A stretch of DNA of 64,000 nucleotides from Nitratireductor sp. B36 (GTDB lineage Bacteria; Pseudomonadota; Alphaproteobacteria; Rhizobiales; Rhizobiaceae): the NCBI RefSeq assembly GCF_020833685.1, contig NZ_JACKZY010000003.1, positions 572,997 through 636,996 on the forward strand, given 5' to 3'. The position numbers and the translations under genes were made by a program. Numbering within the stretch: the stretch's first letter is position 1; each line of letters starts with the position of its first letter. Positions 36,279 through 46,198 of the stretch are shown here, piece after piece. The notes under the pieces are model-generated. The model was given only the letters and a program-made list of their open reading frames with translations, ran no database searches and was not told where the DNA came from.

Positions 36279-37106
36279 ATGGACAGCGCTGCGCTCCGCG
36301 AGAACGACGCCGAAAAGACCCCTGAATTCCCGATTCCCGCCGGCTGCTTTGCCGAGCGCGTGACATCGGTGAAACACTACACGGACAATCTCTTTGCCTT
36401 CCGCATCACGCGGCCGCAAAGCTTCCGCTTCCGCTCAGGCGAGTTCGTGATGATCGGCCTGCCCAATGCGGAAAAACCGGTGTTTCGCGCCTATTCCATC
36501 GCCAGCCCCGCCTGGGACGAGGAAGTGGAGTTCTTCTCCATCAAGGTGCCGGACGGCCCGCTGACCCAGCATCTGCAGAAGATCCAGCCCGGCGACACGG
36601 TGCTCATGCGCCAGAAATCCACCGGCACGCTGGTCAACGATGCGCTGACGCCGGCGAAAAACCTCTACATGATCTCCACCGGCACGGGTATTGCGCCCTT
36701 CGCGAGCCTGATCCGCGATCCGGAGACCTATGAGAAGTTCGACAACATCATTCTCACCCACACCTGCCGCGACGTCGCCGAGCTCGATTACGGCAAGGAA
36801 CTGGTGACCGCTCTCAGGGACGATCCGCTGATCGGCGAACTGGTCGACGGGCGCCTGACCCATTTCACCTCCACCACGCGCGAAACCTCGCCCGTGATGG
36901 GCCGCATCACGACGCTGATAGAGAATGGCGAACTCTTCCAGAAGCTCGGCACCGAGCCATTCGACCGCGAGAATGACCGCGTCATGATCTGCGGCTCCAT
37001 GGCCATGCTCAAGGATGTGAAGGCGCTGGTGGAGAAGGCGGGCCTCAAGGAAGGCTCCAACGCTGAGCCGGCCGATTTCGTCGTCGAGCGCGCTTTCGTC
37101 GGCTGA
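36279..37106 (+). CDS. fpr: Ferredoxin-NADP reductase
   Basis: A 275-aa FAD enzyme of the bacterial FPR type that moves electrons between NADPH and ferredoxin or flavodoxin. The FAD motif is FRAYSIASP, the NADP-binding motif is MISTGTGIAPFASLIRDP, and the terminal VERAFVG is the class-typical C-terminus. GAGGA lies eight bases before the ATG at 36279. It is often part of oxidative-stress defence; here it is divergent from hyuA. Confidence 0.95.
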   Translation: MDSAALRENDAEKTPEFPIPAGCFAERVTSVKHYTDNLFAFRITRPQSFRFRSGEFVMIGLPNAEKPVFRAYSIASPAWDEEVEFFSIKVPDGPLTQHLQKIQPGDTVLMRQKSTGTLVNDALTPAKNLYMISTGTGIAPFASLIRDPETYEKFDNIILTHTCRDVAELDYGKELVTALRDDPLIGELVDGRLTHFTSTTRETSPVMGRITTLIENGELFQKLGTEPFDRENDRVMICGSMAMLKDVKALVEKAGLKEGSNAEPADFVVERAFVG

Positions 37107-37264
37107 GGTTGTGTTCAGGGCAGGGCGTCTCGGCCCCGTTGCCATGCGGTCCGGTTGGCGCTTCGCCCGGTCGGGATGAAGCTCTTCACATGATCGCACC
37201 ACATCTTTGCCCCTTCGCCTCCTGAACCTGCCGAACGGATAGGGCTGCCACCCCAGCCCGCTCC

Positions 37265-37450
37265 TTCGTCATCCTCGGACCTGATCTAAGGATCCATGCC
37301 GGAACACCGGGGATAAACCGCCGCCCCTAAAGGCGACACGCAATCTTTCTCACCCGCACGACGTCACCACCGCAAAGGCATGGATCCTATGGTCAAGCCA
37401 TAGGATGACGAGGGCGTTGAAGCGCGTTCCCTACTCCCTATTCACTCCTT
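37265..37450 (+). repeat. Dispersed 190-bp repeat, copy 1
   Basis: This stretch is similar along its whole length to 59432-59630. It opens with CGTCATCCTCGGACCTGATC, has the internal block GGCGACACGCAAT, contains a CCATAGGATGACG palindromic end and closes with a pyrimidine-rich tail ending in ATTCACTCCT. The CGTCATCC start and GGATGACG near the end are inverted, as in a small non-coding mobile or REP-composite element. Confidence 0.7.
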
Positions 37451-37488
37451 CCTCCCTCTTCAGCAGAACGCACGCCAGCACCAAACGT

Positions 37489-37529
37489 CCCCTTCTCCCC
37501 GCATGCGGGGAGAAGGTGAGGATGAGGGG
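37489..37529 (+). repeat. CTTCTCCCCGC palindrome (RIME-like), forward
   Basis: CTTCTCCCCGC and GCGGGGAGAAG form a hairpin at 37492-37515, followed by GTGAGGATGAGGGG. The sequence resembles the rhizobial intergenic palindromes known as RIME elements; assignment is from memory. Related copies are at 37590 and 60019. Confidence 0.6.
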
Positions 37530-37589
37530 CAAGCGCCGTCACCTGCAAAGATACCGACAGAGGTGGAAAAGACCGCAAGGCCCCGCCCG

Positions 37590-37636
37590 CCCCTCATCCC
37601 CCTGCCGGGACCTTCTCCCCGCCGGCGGGGAGAAGG
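37590..37636 (-). repeat. CTTCTCCCCGC palindrome (RIME-like), inverted copy
   Basis: Here the CCCCTCAT block precedes the CTTCTCCCCGCCGGCGGGGAG hairpin, so the element faces the copy at 37489. The two plus the 60 bases between them form a larger inverted unit. Confidence 0.6.
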
Positions 37637-37646
37637 AGGTCGTCAT

Positions 37647-37663
37647 CCCGGGCTTGACCCGGG
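37647..37663. repeat. CCCGGG-CTTGA-CCCGGG palindrome
   Basis: Preceded by CGTCAT and followed by ACCCATT, this is the hairpin of another widespread rhizobial extragenic repeat. Its shape matches the opening hairpin of the 190-bp repeat, which suggests a shared origin. Confidence 0.55.
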
Positions 37664-37764
37664 ACCCATTGGGAAAATGCTCAAGAGCGAGGTCCGGCTT
37701 TCATCCAGCCCCTCTCAATCCCTCTTGACGCCATTCCGCAACCATGCAAAAAATACTTTAATAC

Positions 37765-37788
37765 ATCGATAAATCCGGATATTTCGAT
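37765..37788. promoter_or_regulatory. Candidate ArsR operator
   Basis: ATCGATAAAT and ATATTTCGAT surround CCGG, with eight of ten arm positions complementary. The right arm ends one base before the arsR start codon. ArsR dimers bind such imperfect palindromes over the promoter and leave when arsenite is bound. Confidence 0.55.
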
Positions 37789-37789
37789 A

Positions 37790-38122
37790 ATGCAGAAAAC
37801 CGAAGCCATAGATGCACTCGCCGCGCTCGGTCAGGAGACCCGGCTCGATGTGTTCCGCCTGCTCGTCAAGGCAGGGCCGGAGGGGCTGCCGGCGGGCGAG
37901 GTCGCGCTGCGGCTGGGTGTCGTGCAAAACACCGCCTCCGCGCATCTCAAGGTTTTGGCACAGTCGGGCATGATCCGCGCCGAGCGGGAAGGGCGCATCA
38001 TTCGCTACTCAGCCGACATGACCGGCTTCCGCGATCTCCTCGCCTTCCTGATGGAAGATTGCTGCAACGGAAACCCGGATCTCTGCCGCCCCGCCATCGA
38101 GGCTGCGACGTGTCATTGCTAG
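37790..38122 (+). CDS. arsR: ArsR-family arsenic-responsive repressor
   Basis: A 110-aa winged-helix repressor. The recognition region is PAGEVALRLGVVQNTASAHLKVLAQSGMIRAEREGRIIRYS. Cys91, Cys92 and Cys99 in EDCCNGNPDLC near the C-terminus resemble the arsenite site of Acidithiobacillus-type ArsR proteins; the classical ELCVCDL site is absent from the recognition helix. It heads the ars operon. The 20 bases before the ATG show no ribosome site, so the transcript may be leaderless. Confidence 0.93.
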   Translation: MQKTEAIDALAALGQETRLDVFRLLVKAGPEGLPAGEVALRLGVVQNTASAHLKVLAQSGMIRAEREGRIIRYSADMTGFRDLLAFLMEDCCNGNPDLCRPAIEAATCHC

Positions 38123-38134
38123 GAGACGAATGCC

Positions 38135-38655
38135 ATGAGTGACAAGACCTTTAACGTGCTCTTTCTTTGCACCGGGAATTCGGCCCGCTCCATCCTTGCA
38201 GAGGCTTCCCTGAACCGGGTTGGCGCGGGCCGTTTCAACGCTTACTCAGCAGGCTCCCAGCCCAAGGGTTCGGTCCATCCATTCGCGCTGGAATTGCTCG
38301 AGCGCATGAACCACGACATCGCCTTTGCCCGCTCGAAGGACTGGGCCGAATTCGCAACACCGGATGCACCGAAGCTCGATTTCGTCTTCACGCTTTGCGA
38401 CAGCGCTGCGCAGGAAGCCTGCCCGGTCTGGCCCGGCCAGCCGATGACGGCCCATTGGGGCCTGCCCGACCCGGCAGCGGTGACCGGAACAGAAGCCGAG
38501 AAGCACCTCGCTTTCGCCGATACCTATCGCATGCTCAACAACCGCATTTCCATTTTCACGGCGCTGCCGCTCGCCTCGCTCGACCGGCTTTCCCTGCAGC
38601 GCCGTCTCGATGACATTGGCCGCACGCCGGCCCCTTCCGAACAGGGACATGTTGC

Positions 38656-38659
<4 letters not shown>
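38135..38659 (+). CDS. arsC: Arsenate reductase, thioredoxin-coupled (LMW phosphatase type)
   Basis: A 174-aa reductase. The phosphatase loop is CTGNSARS with Cys12 and Arg18; Cys88 and Cys96 complete the three-cysteine relay known from the Staphylococcus pI258 enzyme. It turns arsenate into arsenite for export. It lies 12 bases after arsR and overlaps the acr3 start by four bases. Confidence 0.93.
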
Positions 38660-39735
<1,076 letters not shown>

Positions 39736-39746
39736 GCGAGACAATC

Positions 39747-40145
39747 ATGACCGTCACCATCTATCACAACCCCAAATGCGGCACCTCGCGCAACGTGCTG
39801 GCCATGCTTCGCGAAGCCGGCGAGGAGCCGCAGGTGATCGAGTATCTCAAGACCCCGCCCGGCCGCGAAAAACTGGTGTCTCTGATTGCCGCCATGGGCG
39901 TGTCGCCCCGCGCGATCCTGCGCCAGAAGGGCACGCCCTATGACGAGCTGGGTCTTGGCGAAGACAAATGGAGCGATGACGAGCTGATCGACTTCATGGT
40001 CGAGCACCCAATCCTGATGAACCGCCCCATCGTGGAAACCCCGCTCGGCACGAAACTCTGCCGCCCGTCCGAGACCGTGCTGGAGCTCCTGCCGGAGGGC
40101 GCGGTGAAAGCGTTCACCAAGGAAGACGGCGAGGTGGTTCGGTAG
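39747..40145 (+). CDS. arsC: Arsenate reductase, glutaredoxin-coupled type
   Basis: A 132-aa member of the ArsC/Spx fold with the start TVTIYHNPKCGTSRNVL, placing the catalytic cysteine at 11, and the later GVSPRAILRQKGTPYDELGL and IVETPLGTKLCRPSE pieces that carry the arsenate-binding arginines. It begins eleven bases after acr3. The same frame is open far upstream inside acr3, but that part is an out-of-frame shadow. It is the second, mechanistically different arsenate reductase of the operon. Confidence 0.94.
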   Translation: MTVTIYHNPKCGTSRNVLAMLREAGEEPQVIEYLKTPPGREKLVSLIAAMGVSPRAILRQKGTPYDELGLGEDKWSDDELIDFMVEHPILMNRPIVETPLGTKLCRPSETVLELLPEGAVKAFTKEDGEVVR

Positions 40146-40182
40146 CACAGGCTGCGACGTGATCGCGCGTTGACTTCAGCTC

Positions 40183-40207
40183 CGGGCCGGTTGAGAGTTC
40201 CGGCCCG
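40183..40207 (+). promoter_or_regulatory. Hairpin covering the start of the MFS gene
   Basis: CGGGCCGG (40183-40190) pairs exactly with CCGGCCCG (40200-40207). The last base is the first base of the GTG start codon. The stem could close the ribosome site of the transporter and so limit its translation after the ars genes. Confidence 0.5.
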
Positions 40208-41601
40208 TGAGCACGGATCGCAAGACACCGCCGCCGGCCATCCCCGCGCGGATATGGAAGATCGCCGCCGTCACCGGCGCGGGCGCGTTCATGGCGATGC
40301 TCGATTCCACGGTCGTCAATCTCGCCCTCGAAACGATACGGGAAGATCTCGCCACCACGCTGCCTTTGATCCAGTGGATTGCCACCGGGTATCTGGTCGC
40401 GCTGGCAATCTCCCTTCCTGCCGCCGCCTGGCTCGGAAACCGTTTCGGTTATGGCCGCGTGTGGGCGTTCAGCCTTGCGGGGTTCACGGGCGCATCGGTG
40501 CTCTGCGCCATCGCGCCCGGGCCGTGGTCACTGATCGCCGCCCGTTTTCTTCAGGGGCTCGCCGGTGGTCTCATGGTGCCGGCGGGACAGGCGATCATCG
40601 GTGCGACCGCAGGCCCCAGGCAGCTTGGCCGTATCATGGGCGCGCTTGGACTTGTCGTTGCGCTGGGACCGGCCATCGGCCCGGCGATTGGCGGGCTCCT
40701 GCTCGATCATGCATCATGGCGCTGGCTGTTCTGGATCAACGTTCCGGTCGGCGTTGCAGCACTTCTTCTCGCAAAGGGGCTTGTGCCAGCAGGCGACCGG
40801 GACGAGACGCGGCATCTCGATATTGCGGGCCTGCTTCTGCTCGGCGCCGGGCTGCCGCTCTTCCTCTATGGCGCCACCGAATTCGGTGCAGAAGGCCTCA
40901 CACGCACCAATCTTGTCTGTGTCGTCGCCGGCCTCGTCCTCGTCGGCGGCTTCGTTGCAAACGCCACACGTGCGCGGCCACCCCTTATCGACCTCGCGCT
41001 TCTGCGGAGGCCGGTCTTTGCCACGGCGACGCTCACAACCGGCCTGACCGGTGCCAACATGTATGGCGGGCTCCTGCTCCTGCCGCTTTACCTTCAGGTG
41101 ATCGCGGCCCGCGACACGGTGGAGACCGGATTTCTGCTTTTGGCCATGGGGCTCGGCAGCGCTCTGGCCCTGCCGGTCGGCGGCGCGCTGACAGACCGTT
41201 TCGGCGCGGGGCGGGTAACGCTTGCCGGCGCACTTGCGCTCCTCTTGAGCACCTTGCCCTTCCTTCTGCCCACGCCGCTTCCGGCGCTTTGGCTGGCACC
41301 GCTTCTCGTCGTCAGGGGCATCGGCATGGCGCTTGGCCAGATGCCGGCCATGACGGCTGCCTACGCCGCCGCGCATAAAGAGGAAATGGGCGATGCGGCA
41401 ACGCTGGTGAACATCGTTCAGCGTGTCGGCGGCGCAATCGGTGCTGTCCTGATCGTCGTCCTTCTCGCCCATGCGGATGGTGCCGGGGGGTATTTCAATG
41501 CGTTCGTGACGCTCTCAATCGTCTCGGCGCTCACCATGCTTCTCGCCCTGGCCATGATGCGCCTGACGGCACGAGACGAGCGCGAGGCCGCTGCCGGCTG
41601 A
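40207..41601 (+). CDS. MFS drug-efflux transporter, DHA2 (EmrB/QacA) type
   Basis: A 464-aa transporter with about 14 membrane segments. The first-loop motif is LDSTVVNLALETI, followed by GNRFGYGRVWAFSLAGF, RFLQGLAGGLMVPAGQAI and GPAIGPAIGGLL, the antiporter motif of drug pumps. It starts at a GTG 61 bases after arsC and may share the ars transcript, though the spacing allows its own control. It does not resemble ArsJ or ArsP. Substrate unknown. Confidence 0.87.
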   Translation: MSTDRKTPPPAIPARIWKIAAVTGAGAFMAMLDSTVVNLALETIREDLATTLPLIQWIATGYLVALAISLPAAAWLGNRFGYGRVWAFSLAGFTGASVLCAIAPGPWSLIAARFLQGLAGGLMVPAGQAIIGATAGPRQLGRIMGALGLVVALGPAIGPAIGGLLLDHASWRWLFWINVPVGVAALLLAKGLVPAGDRDETRHLDIAGLLLLGAGLPLFLYGATEFGAEGLTRTNLVCVVAGLVLVGGFVANATRARPPLIDLALLRRPVFATATLTTGLTGANMYGGLLLLPLYLQVIAARDTVETGFLLLAMGLGSALALPVGGALTDRFGAGRVTLAGALALLLSTLPFLLPTPLPALWLAPLLVVRGIGMALGQMPAMTAAYAAAHKEEMGDAATLVNIVQRVGGAIGAVLIVVLLAHADGAGGYFNAFVTLSIVSALTMLLALAMMRLTARDEREAAAG

Positions 41602-41761
41602 GCGTTCGAAGCAAAGGGAATTTGACACTCCCCGCTGTACATTTGCCTCCGACACGCGTAGTAGGGCGCAAAAGCGTTGGTGAAATCGCCGCGCTGCGCG
41701 CCCTCCAGACCATCTGCCACAGACGATCTCACAAAGCGCGCTCATTTCCGAAAGAAGATGA

Positions 41762-43564
41762 ATGACCGAGTTCGAAGGCATTGTGCCAGCGCTTGGCCGG
41801 GCGTTGGACAAGCGCGGCTATACCGAATTGACCCAGGTTCAGAAGGCTGTTCTGGAACTGGAACCGGAAGGCGCCGACGCGCTCGTTTCTGCCCAGACAG
41901 GCTCTGGCAAGACCGTTGCCTTCGGCATCGCGCTGGCACCGAGCCTGCTTGATGGCGCGGATAGGTTTGATCGTGCAGCCGCCCCGCTCGGCCTCGCCGT
42001 CGCGCCCACGCGTGAACTGGCGCTGCAGGTCAAGCGCGAGCTGGAATGGCTTTACGCCGAAACCGGTGCCGTGATCGCCTCCTGCGTCGGCGGCATGGAC
42101 ATCCGCACCGAGCGTCGCGCGCTGGAACGCGGTGCCCATATCGTCGTCGGCACGCCTGGCCGCCTGTGCGACCACATCCGCCGCAACGCGCTCGACATGT
42201 CGGATCTGCGCGCGGTGGTTCTGGACGAGGCCGACGAGATGCTCGATCTCGGCTTCCGCGAGGATCTGGAGTTCATTCTGGATGCCGCTCCCGCCGAGCG
42301 TCGCACCCTCATGTTTTCGGCGACCGTCTCGCGCACCATCGCCAATCTGGCGAAGAACTATCAGCGCGATGCGGTGCGCATCACCACGGCTGCCGAGCAG
42401 AAGCAGCATGGCGATATCGAGTATCGCGGCTTCCTCGCCATCCCGCAGGAGCGCGAAAACGCCATCATCAACGTGCTGCGCTACCATGAGGCGCGCAATG
42501 CGCTGGTGTTCTGCAACACGCGCGCCACCGTCAACCATCTGACAGCGCGGTTCAACAATCGCGGCTTCTCGGTCGTGGCCCTCTCGGGCGAGCTCAGTCA
42601 GAGCGAACGCACCCATGCGCTGCAGGCCATGCGCGACGGGCGTGCGCGCGTCTGCGTGGCGACCGATGTTGCGGCCCGCGGCATCGACCTGCCCAATCTT
42701 GAGCTCGTGGTGCATGCGGACCTGCCCACCAATTCCGAAACGCTTCTGCACCGCTCGGGCCGCACAGGGCGGGCAGGGCGCAAGGGTGTCAGCGCGCTGA
42801 TCGTCGCGCCCAATGGCCGCCGCCGGGCCGAGCGCCTTCTGCGCGATGCCAAGGTGCGGCTTGAGTGGACCAGCCCGCCTTCCGCCGACGCGGTTCTTCA
42901 GCGTGATGACGAACGCCTGATGGCCGACCCGCATCTGGAAGATGCCATTCAGGACAACGAGGCAGACCTCGTCAAAGCGCTCCTTGAGAAGCATGGTGCC
43001 GAACAGATCGCGGCGGCCTTTGTCAGGCTTCACCGCGCAAAGCTCTCCGCGCCGGAGGATGTCACGGAAGTGACCATCCAGGATGGTGGCGGCATGCGCG
43101 AGGAACGCGCGCCGCGCCGTGAAGAGTTCGACGAGAGCGTCTGGTTCTCCCTGTCGGTTGGCCGCAAGCAGAATGCCGAGCCGCGCTGGCTCATCCCGCT
43201 TCTGTGTCGTGCCGGCGAAATCACCAAGCGCGAGATCGGCGCGATCAAGATGCAGCAGGACGAGACCTTCGTTCAGCTCGATGCCGCCTGTGTTGGCCGT
43301 TTCCTTGCGGCCATCGGCCCGCAGGCCGTTCTGGAGCGCAGCATCCGGGTGGTCCAGCTGGAGGGCACGCCCGAATTCGCGTCGCGCAACAGCGGGCCAA
43401 AACCCTTCGCCGGCAAGCGCAGGCCGGCCGGCAAGCCGCACCGCAAGGGCGGCGACTGGCGCGACGATGCCAAGCCCTGGGCGAAGAAAGATGGCAAACC
43501 CGGCAAGCCGAAATTCGCCAAGCCCGCTGGCGGCAAGAAGAAGGCGCGCAAAAAGCCGGACTGA
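41762..43564 (+). CDS. DEAD-box RNA helicase
   Basis: A 600-aa RNA helicase. Motifs in order are AQTGSGKT, PTRELA, GG, TPGRL, DEADEML, SAT, the VFCNTRATVNHL region, RVCVATDVAARGIDLP and HRSGRTGRAG. A DbpA-type RNA-binding domain follows at about 455-545 (VWFSLSVGRKQNAEPRWLIPLLCRAGEITKREIGAI), then a Lys/Gly/Pro-rich basic tail. It probably serves ribosome assembly or RNA decay, perhaps in the cold. A good ribosome site (AAAGAAG) precedes the ATG. The 160 bases before it contain nothing that I can name. Confidence 0.93.
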   Translation: MTEFEGIVPALGRALDKRGYTELTQVQKAVLELEPEGADALVSAQTGSGKTVAFGIALAPSLLDGADRFDRAAAPLGLAVAPTRELALQVKRELEWLYAETGAVIASCVGGMDIRTERRALERGAHIVVGTPGRLCDHIRRNALDMSDLRAVVLDEADEMLDLGFREDLEFILDAAPAERRTLMFSATVSRTIANLAKNYQRDAVRITTAAEQKQHGDIEYRGFLAIPQERENAIINVLRYHEARNALVFCNTRATVNHLTARFNNRGFSVVALSGELSQSERTHALQAMRDGRARVCVATDVAARGIDLPNLELVVHADLPTNSETLLHRSGRTGRAGRKGVSALIVAPNGRRRAERLLRDAKVRLEWTSPPSADAVLQRDDERLMADPHLEDAIQDNEADLVKALLEKHGAEQIAAAFVRLHRAKLSAPEDVTEVTIQDGGGMREERAPRREEFDESVWFSLSVGRKQNAEPRWLIPLLCRAGEITKREIGAIKMQQDETFVQLDAACVGRFLAAIGPQAVLERSIRVVQLEGTPEFASRNSGPKPFAGKRRPAGKPHRKGGDWRDDAKPWAKKDGKPGKPKFAKPAGGKKKARKKPD

Positions 43565-43589
43565 CGCAAGCGTCTTCAGGAGACGAACA

Positions 43590-43637
43590 ATGTTGCGCCG
43601 CAGCATCATCCGGGTTAAACACCGCGCATCCGCTTAG
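43590..43637 (+). CDS. Possible 15-codon leader ORF before the SulP gene
   Basis: ATG at 43590 is preceded at six bases by AGGAGA and encodes the basic peptide MLRRSIIRVKHRASA. It lies 25 bases after the helicase stop and is followed at once by a small hairpin (ACCCGG/CCGGGT at about 43638-43657). A strong ribosome site before such a short frame is uncommon. It may be a regulatory leader peptide or chance. Confidence 0.3.
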   Translation: MLRRSIIRVKHRASA

Positions 43638-43743
43638 GACCCGGTGAAACTCCGGGTGGCTCTGCCGGCCGCTGATCCGCCGGCGCAACCTCGATCGTTT
43701 CTGTCTTTCCCGGCCGCAGAAGCCTGTCGGCGGTTGGGAGGTC

Positions 43744-45246
43744 ATGTCTCCTGAAGGTTCCATGTTCTCGCTTTCCCATTACCGTGACGAATGGTTCGGC
43801 AATATCCGCGCCGATCTCCTTTCCGGCCTCGTGGTCGCGCTTGCGCTCATCCCCGAAGCCATCGCCTTTTCCATCATTGCCGGTGTCGACCCCAAGGTCG
43901 GGCTCTACGCCTCCTTCTCCATCGCGGTCATTACGGCGATAGCCGGTGGCCGGCCGGGCATGATTTCGGCGGCGACTGCCGCCACCGCCGTGCTCATGGT
44001 CACACTGGTCAAGGAGCACGGGCTGCAATATCTGCTCGCCGCCACGGTGCTGGCCGGCCTGTTGCAGATTGGGGCGGGGCTCCTGAAGCTCGGCCACCTG
44101 ATGCGCTTCGTCTCGCGCTCGGTCATGACCGGCTTCGTCAACGCTCTGGCGATCCTGATTTTCATGGCGCAGCTGCCCGAGCTGATCGGCGTGCCCAACC
44201 TCACCTATGTGATGGTCGCCGCCGGCCTTGCCATCATTTATCTGTTCCCGCGCCTCACCAAGGCCATCCCGTCGCCGCTCATCTGCATCATCGTGCTCAC
44301 CACGGTGTCGATCGCCTTTGGCCTCGATGTGCGCACGGTGGGCGACATGGGCGAACTGCCCTCCACCTTCCCGGTCTTTCTCCTTCCCGACATTCCGCTC
44401 AATCTGGAAACGCTGCAGATCATCCTGCCCTATTCGGCGGCGGTGGCGGCGGTCGGCCTTCTGGAATCGCTCATGACCGCCTCGCTGGTCGATGAGCTGA
44501 CCGACACGCAGAGCGACAAGAACCAGGAATGCATCGGCCAGGGCCTTGCCAACACAGCCACCGGCTTTATCGGCGGGATGGCGGGCTGCGCCATGATCGG
44601 CCAGTCGATGATCAATGTGAAATCCGGCGGGCGCGGGCGTCTCTCCTGCTTTGTCGCCGGTGTCTTTCTCCTGTTCATGATCGTGCTTCTGGGCGATTGG
44701 GTGCGTCAGATCCCGATGCCCGCACTTGTGGCCATCATGATCATGGTCTCGATCGGCACCTTCTCATGGTCGTCGATCAAGAATCTGCGCGAGCATCCGC
44801 TCTCCTCCTCCGTGGTCATGCTCGCCACGGTCGTCTGTGTGGTGGCCACGCACAATCTCGCCATCGGCGTTCTGGTCGGCGTGCTTCTTTCCGGCATCTT
44901 TTTCGCCGGCAAGATCGCGCAGATCTTCCGCGTCACCTCCACCCTGTCGGAAGATGGGCGCGAGCGCACCTACCGCGTCGAGGGTCAGCTCTTTTTCGCT
45001 TCGGTCGAAGATTTCAACGCAGCCTTCGACTTCAAGGAAGGGCTGGACAAGGTGGTCATTGACGTGTCCCGTGCTCACATCTGGGACATTTCCAGTGTTG
45101 GCGCGCTGGACATGATCGTGCTCAAATTCCGCCGCGACGGTGCCGAGGTGGAAATCATTGGCATGAACGAGGCCAGCGAAACCATCGTCGACAAGCTTGG
45201 CATTCACGACAAGCCGGGCGCACTTGAAAAGCTGATGGGCCACTAA
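43744..45246 (+). CDS. SulP family anion transporter with STAS domain
   Basis: A 500-aa inner-membrane transporter with about eleven membrane segments and a C-terminal STAS domain (about 395-500, with [19 protein letters not shown] and [22 protein letters not shown]). The start [48 protein letters not shown] is typical. SulP proteins move sulfate, bicarbonate or other anions; which one is open. It is followed at ten bases by a universal-stress gene, as is common for SulP loci. Confidence 0.92.
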   Translation: MSPEGSMFSLSHYRDEWFGNIRADLLSGLVVALALIPEAIAFSIIAGVDPKVGLYASFSIAVITAIAGGRPGMISAATAATAVLMVTLVKEHGLQYLLAATVLAGLLQIGAGLLKLGHLMRFVSRSVMTGFVNALAILIFMAQLPELIGVPNLTYVMVAAGLAIIYLFPRLTKAIPSPLICIIVLTTVSIAFGLDVRTVGDMGELPSTFPVFLLPDIPLNLETLQIILPYSAAVAAVGLLESLMTASLVDELTDTQSDKNQECIGQGLANTATGFIGGMAGCAMIGQSMINVKSGGRGRLSCFVAGVFLLFMIVLLGDWVRQIPMPALVAIMIMVSIGTFSWSSIKNLREHPLSSSVVMLATVVCVVATHNLAIGVLVGVLLSGIFFAGKIAQIFRVTSTLSEDGRERTYRVEGQLFFASVEDFNAAFDFKEGLDKVVIDVSRAHIWDISSVGALDMIVLKFRRDGAEVEIIGMNEASETIVDKLGIHDKPGALEKLMGH

Positions 45247-45256
45247 GGGGGGCGAA

Positions 45257-46111
45257 ATGTCAAAGATCACCGCATTCATCGACGGCTCCATCTATGCGCA
45301 AAGCGTGTGCGAACACGCGGCATGGATTGCCGGAAGGCTCGAAGCCTCCGTGGAGCTTCTTCATGTGCTTGGTCGCCGTGAGACGGGCAGCGCACCGTCC
45401 GATCTCTCCGGCAACATCGCCCTTGGGGCGCGGTCATCGCTTCTGAAGGAGCTGTCCGAGCTTGACGAACAGCGCGCGCGCCTTGCCATGAAGCGTGGCC
45501 GTGCCATCCTCGAAGATGGCGAAGCTGCCGTTCGCGCCGCCGGCATCGAAAAGGTCTCTGGCCGCATTCGCCATGGCGATGTGGTCGAGACGGTGGCCGA
45601 AGTGGAGGAAGATTCCGACCTTCTGGTGATCGGCAAGCGCGGCGAGGCGGCGGATTTTGCAAAACTGCATCTCGGCTCCAATCTGGAGCGCGTGGTGCGG
45701 TCGAGCCATCGCCCGGTCTTCGTCGCCAACCGCGCCTTCAAGCCGATCAACAAGGTGCTCGTCGCCTATGATGGTGGTGCAAGCAGCATGAAGGCGGTGG
45801 ACGCCATGGCGCGCTCGCCGCTCTTCGCCGGCCTCTCCGTCAAGCTTCTCACGGTGGGAAGCGACACCAGCGAGGCGCGCAACCGGCTTGCCGATGCAGA
45901 AGCCGTGTTGCGCGGCGGTGGCATCGAAGCGACAAGCGAAGTGCTGCCCGGTCAGCCCGAGACGGTCATCTCCGAGCGCGTCGAGAGCCAGAATTTCGGT
46001 CTTCTCGTCATGGGCGCCTATGGCCACTCGCGCATTCGCAGCCTGATCATCGGCTCGACGACGGAGGCTATGCTGCGCTCCTGCAAGATTCCGGTCATGC
46101 TCTTCCGCTAA
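45257..46111 (+). CDS. Tandem universal stress protein
   Basis: A 284-aa protein with two UspA-like domains (about 1-150 and 160-284). The second has the nucleotide-binding pattern VMGAYGHSRIRSLIIGSTTEAML; the first has a weaker VIGKRGEAADF counterpart. It probably binds ATP and modulates the adjacent transporter or stress survival. Ten bases after SulP and preceded by GGGGGGCGAA, so one operon. Confidence 0.9.
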   Translation: MSKITAFIDGSIYAQSVCEHAAWIAGRLEASVELLHVLGRRETGSAPSDLSGNIALGARSSLLKELSELDEQRARLAMKRGRAILEDGEAAVRAAGIEKVSGRIRHGDVVETVAEVEEDSDLLVIGKRGEAADFAKLHLGSNLERVVRSSHRPVFVANRAFKPINKVLVAYDGGASSMKAVDAMARSPLFAGLSVKLLTVGSDTSEARNRLADAEAVLRGGGIEATSEVLPGQPETVISERVESQNFGLLVMGAYGHSRIRSLIIGSTTEAMLRSCKIPVMLFR

Positions 46112-46122
46112 TCCTGCAGGCG

Positions 46123-46160
46123 GGCATGGCGGCTCTTTTCAGCGCCGCGCCCGCCATGCC
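46123..46160 (+). repeat. Inverted repeat between the usp and pfp genes
   Basis: GGCATGGCGG (46123-46132) pairs exactly with CCGCCATGCC (46151-46160). There is no T-run, so it is an mRNA hairpin of unknown effect between two cotranscribed or adjacent genes. Confidence 0.5.
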
Positions 46161-46198
46161 ATGAATGGCAGACCCGGATTGCAAGGAAAGAGCGAACC

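Larger units (their letters stand above)
37107..37789. other. 683-base intergenic mosaic of repeats
   Basis: This gap holds no gene that I can support. It contains a 186-base dispersed repeat (37265-37450), two CTTCTCCCCGC-type palindromes in opposite orientation (37489-37529 and 37590-37636) and a CCCGGGCTTGACCCGGG palindrome (37647-37663). The last 60 bases are AT-rich and form the arsR promoter. Confidence 0.7.

Noticed and set aside
41729-43609. 626-codon open frame opposite the DEAD-box helicase
   Set aside because: All helicase motifs are on the plus strand; the antisense translation shows no family and overlaps the helicase completely.
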